Of a stretch of 14,818 nucleotides of DNA, positions 12,956 through 14,818 are shown piece after piece. The notes beneath the pieces were generated by a model. That model was not told the origin of the DNA and searched no databases. It worked only from the letters and a program-made list of their open reading frames with translations. How positions within the stretch are numbered: the stretch's first letter is position 1; the number at the start of each line of letters is the position of its first letter. This DNA is from an uncultured Clostridia bacterium. Lineage in GTDB: Bacteria > Bacillota > Clostridia > TANB77 > RGIG9151. The position numbers were made by a program, and so were the translations under genes. Location of the stretch: the NCBI GenBank assembly GCA_934500865.1, contig CAKSUD010000041.1:1-14818 (forward strand). Reading direction: 5' to 3'.

Positions 12956-14818
12956 CTATTCAACTTCTAAATTTTTAATTGCAGCTAAATCCAAGAAACT
13001 TTCATCAGCAGTAGGATTTTCACCTTTACTGTATGTTAAACCAATAACAATCTTTCCGTCAACCGGTTCAACCGTTTCATTAAATTCAGTCCAAATATCC
13101 GTACTTTCTATTACTCTTCTTAGAGGTTTACCATTAATAGTAATACCGAACATTGCATCATCCCTTGCATTTAAGATGTATTCAAAACTTACATTTACAC
13201 TAGATAATGTCCTAACTATCACAATAGCACTTGCATCCTCGTATTCATCTAAAGTTTCTCTACTCCTAAATACATATTCCGGACTATCAGCAACAAGCTC
13301 AATATTATCGTAATACCATTCGCCCTCTAATTCATATCTAACATCCTCAGTAAATGTAACATGAATTGTATGGTTTGAAGTTACATCCTCAAATAAGTAT
13401 GTATTAACAGCCCCAACACTCACTCCATCCACAATTACATCTAAAATCTTGTAGCCATTGTTAGGAGATATGTTAAATCTCTTACTAGCTCCATAATTTA
13501 CACTTACACTTCCAGCCGGACTAATAGTACCATTGCTTCCGGCATAAGCAGTAATTGTATAAGTCTTTCTCGAATATGTCGCAACTAGTTCCATATCACA
13601 ATTTACATTTAAGAAATTAGCATCACTTGGAGTCGGTTCCCAACCAGTAAAGCTGTAACCACTTCTAGAAGGTGCTGTAGGTGCAATCGCTGCACTTCCG
13701 TTATCTACGACTTGGGTAGATAATATCTCCCCATCATAACTCTTAAATACAACTGTCCACAACTTAACAAAATTAGCCGATGCCCAAACATTGCTCTTCG
13801 GCATTGTAAACGACTGCTCCAATAAAGTCAAATCAGCAAAACCATCAACCCCGTTAATTACCCATTTATCAAATCTGTAACCATCCGCAGGAGTTGCAGT
13901 TATAGTAACACTCTCTCCAGGATTATACTCACCGCCACCAGTAACAACACCCGGTGTAGTTATAATATTATCTGGATCAGAATCATCAATAACCGTATCA
14001 GGAGAAGTTGTAATAATAACCTCATAAGCATTGCTAAATATAAACTCATTGCTTATAAATGTGTTAGATACATTACCAGAATTATCATAAACACCCTTTA
14101 TAATTAAATACCTCGATTCATTTAATCCCGTTGGGCTTGAAATAACTGCACTATTTCCTGAAATTGCAACTAAACTCCACTCATTCTCCGCTATTTCCGG
14201 TTCAGTTGCCTCTGTATTCCAATAATACCTTAGAATATTACCTTTAATACCGGCAGGAGAATCAGTAAGTGTAACATTCACTTCAACAGTTGAAAACTCG
14301 CCACCATTTGGATCTATAGTTACAACAGGAGCAGTTATATCATATATAACATTTTCAAAAGACTCTAAATTATCCTGTGTAAAGGCATTACCAGTATTTC
14401 CAACCTTATCTTTATAATTAGAAACACTAAACGGAATAATTCCCTCAGTATACTCAGCATCGCTCGGAATCAAATATTCAGCAATATAGTATCCATCAAC
14501 ATAATTAACTTCCACTTCATTCTGGAATATTGTAATTGTTGGCAATGTACCTAATTCCTCAGATACTGCAAACTTAACAGTAATCGTATCGCCGTTCTTT
14601 GCGTACTTAGGATTTTCTCCGTCACTGTAAATAGATACATTAGTCAATACCGGTGGCGATGTATCAATCGTAGGGGTATTAGCATCACCATCCCCGCCTG
14701 TAGCAAACTGTTCATTTGGATTACCATATTTATCTTGTGCAACATAATTTGTAACTGAAGCTAAATCATCACTATACTTTGCACCTGCAATGCTAAATCC
14801 GAATCTTCCTTCACCAGT
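12956..14818 (-). CDS. Large multidomain surface protein, C-terminal part (5' end beyond window)
   Basis: The frame is open from the TAA at 12956 to the window edge (620 residues, no start seen); a TTG at 14647 is internal and not a credible start. The visible part reads as a string of extracellular beta-sandwich domains: the end of one Ig-like domain (about 1-40), an Ig-like domain (about 50-160; AKNGDTITVKFAVSEELG), another opened by DITAPVVTIDPNGG (about 161-264), a divergent InlB B-type repeat (about 265-353; GESVTITATPADGYRFDKW), an InlB B-repeat (about 354-418; PSRSGYSFTGWEPTP) and a second divergent one (about 419-492). The last 128 residues are a module I do not recognise. There is no LPXTG, SLH or dockerin signal and no C-terminal membrane segment, so anchoring depends on the missing N-terminus or the last module. 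An adhesin or a cell-surface matrix protein is likely; its ligand is unknown. Confidence 0.88.
   Translation of the reverse strand, partial: TGEGRFGFSIAGAKYSDDLASVTNYVAQDKYGNPNEQFATGGDGDANTPTIDTSPPVLTNVSIYSDGENPKYAKNGDTITVKFAVSEELGTLPTITIFQNEVEVNYVDGYYIAEYLIPSDAEYTEGIIPFSVSNYKDKVGNTGNAFTQDNLESFENVIYDITAPVVTIDPNGGEFSTVEVNVTLTDSPAGIKGNILRYYWNTEATEPEIAENEWSLVAISGNSAVISSPTGLNESRYLIIKGVYDNSGNVSNTFISNEFIFSNAYEVIITTSPDTVIDDSDPDNIITTPGVVTGGGEYNPGESVTITATPADGYRFDKWVINGVDGFADLTLLEQSFTMPKSNVWASANFVKLWTVVFKSYDGEILSTQVVDNGSAAIAPTAPSRSGYSFTGWEPTPSDANFLNVNCDMELVATYSRKTYTITAYAGSNGTISPAGSVSVNYGASKRFNISPNNGYKILDVIVDGVSVGAVNTYLFEDVTSNHTIHVTFTEDVRYELEGEWYYDNIELVADSPEYVFRSRETLDEYEDASAIVIVRTLSSVNVSFEYILNARDDAMFGITINGKPLRRVIESTDIWTEFNETVEPVDGKIVIGLTYSKGENPTADESFLDLAAIKNLEVE

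Noticed and set aside
14645..14647. TTG as the start of the surface protein
   Set aside because: The frame continues open upstream with matching Ig-like sequence to the window edge, and no binding site is seen.

Overview
The window comes from the chromosome of a low-GC, motile Gram-positive bacterium, most likely an anaerobic member of the Clostridia. The pointers are A/T-rich codon use, strong AGGAGG-type ribosome binding sites, flagellin genes behind a sigma-28-type promoter, a KtrAB potassium uptake pair and an ftsE-ftsX-M23 peptidase-S41 protease operon. I cannot name the species. No gene is clearly phage- or plasmid-derived. The only likely mobile DNA is a 209-bp inverted-repeat element downstream of ktrA.

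Layout. Positions 1-1662 (minus strand) hold two flagellin genes in tandem: a complete one and, downstream of it, one cut by the window edge. They are read from a sigma-28-like promoter near 1877-1903 through a leader of about 205 nt. The leader is closed by a perfect 10-bp stem and carries many GGA motifs, two of them in hairpin hexaloops that resemble CsrA sites. Divergent from these, 2126-4576 (plus) is gyrA, with its own promoter and a strong terminator. It is followed by ktrB and ktrA (4705-6749), the membrane pore and the nucleotide-binding regulator of a K+ transporter. Between ktrA and a shared bidirectional terminator lies the fold-back element (6763-6971), which has 23-bp perfect terminal inverted repeats and a cloverleaf-like interior.

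Positions 7016-12283 (minus) form a probable five-gene operon, in transcription order ftsE, ftsX, a secreted coiled-coil M23 (LytM) peptidase, a PDZ-containing S41 C-terminal processing protease, and a ROK-family regulator. FtsEX is the transmembrane ABC module that activates a cell-wall hydrolase at division or elongation sites. The M23 protein is the expected partner, and its zinc ligands are intact. The S41 protease may trim it or other envelope proteins. A bactofilin gene (12436-12897, plus) diverges from ftsE and ends at a bidirectional terminator. It shares that terminator with the 3' end of a large surface protein gene (12956 to the window edge, minus) built of Ig-like and InlB-B-type repeats.

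Most protein-coding content is ordinary core genome. The parts most worth a second look are noncoding: the flagellin leader RNA and the branched fold-back element. No complete new multi-gene system is evident.
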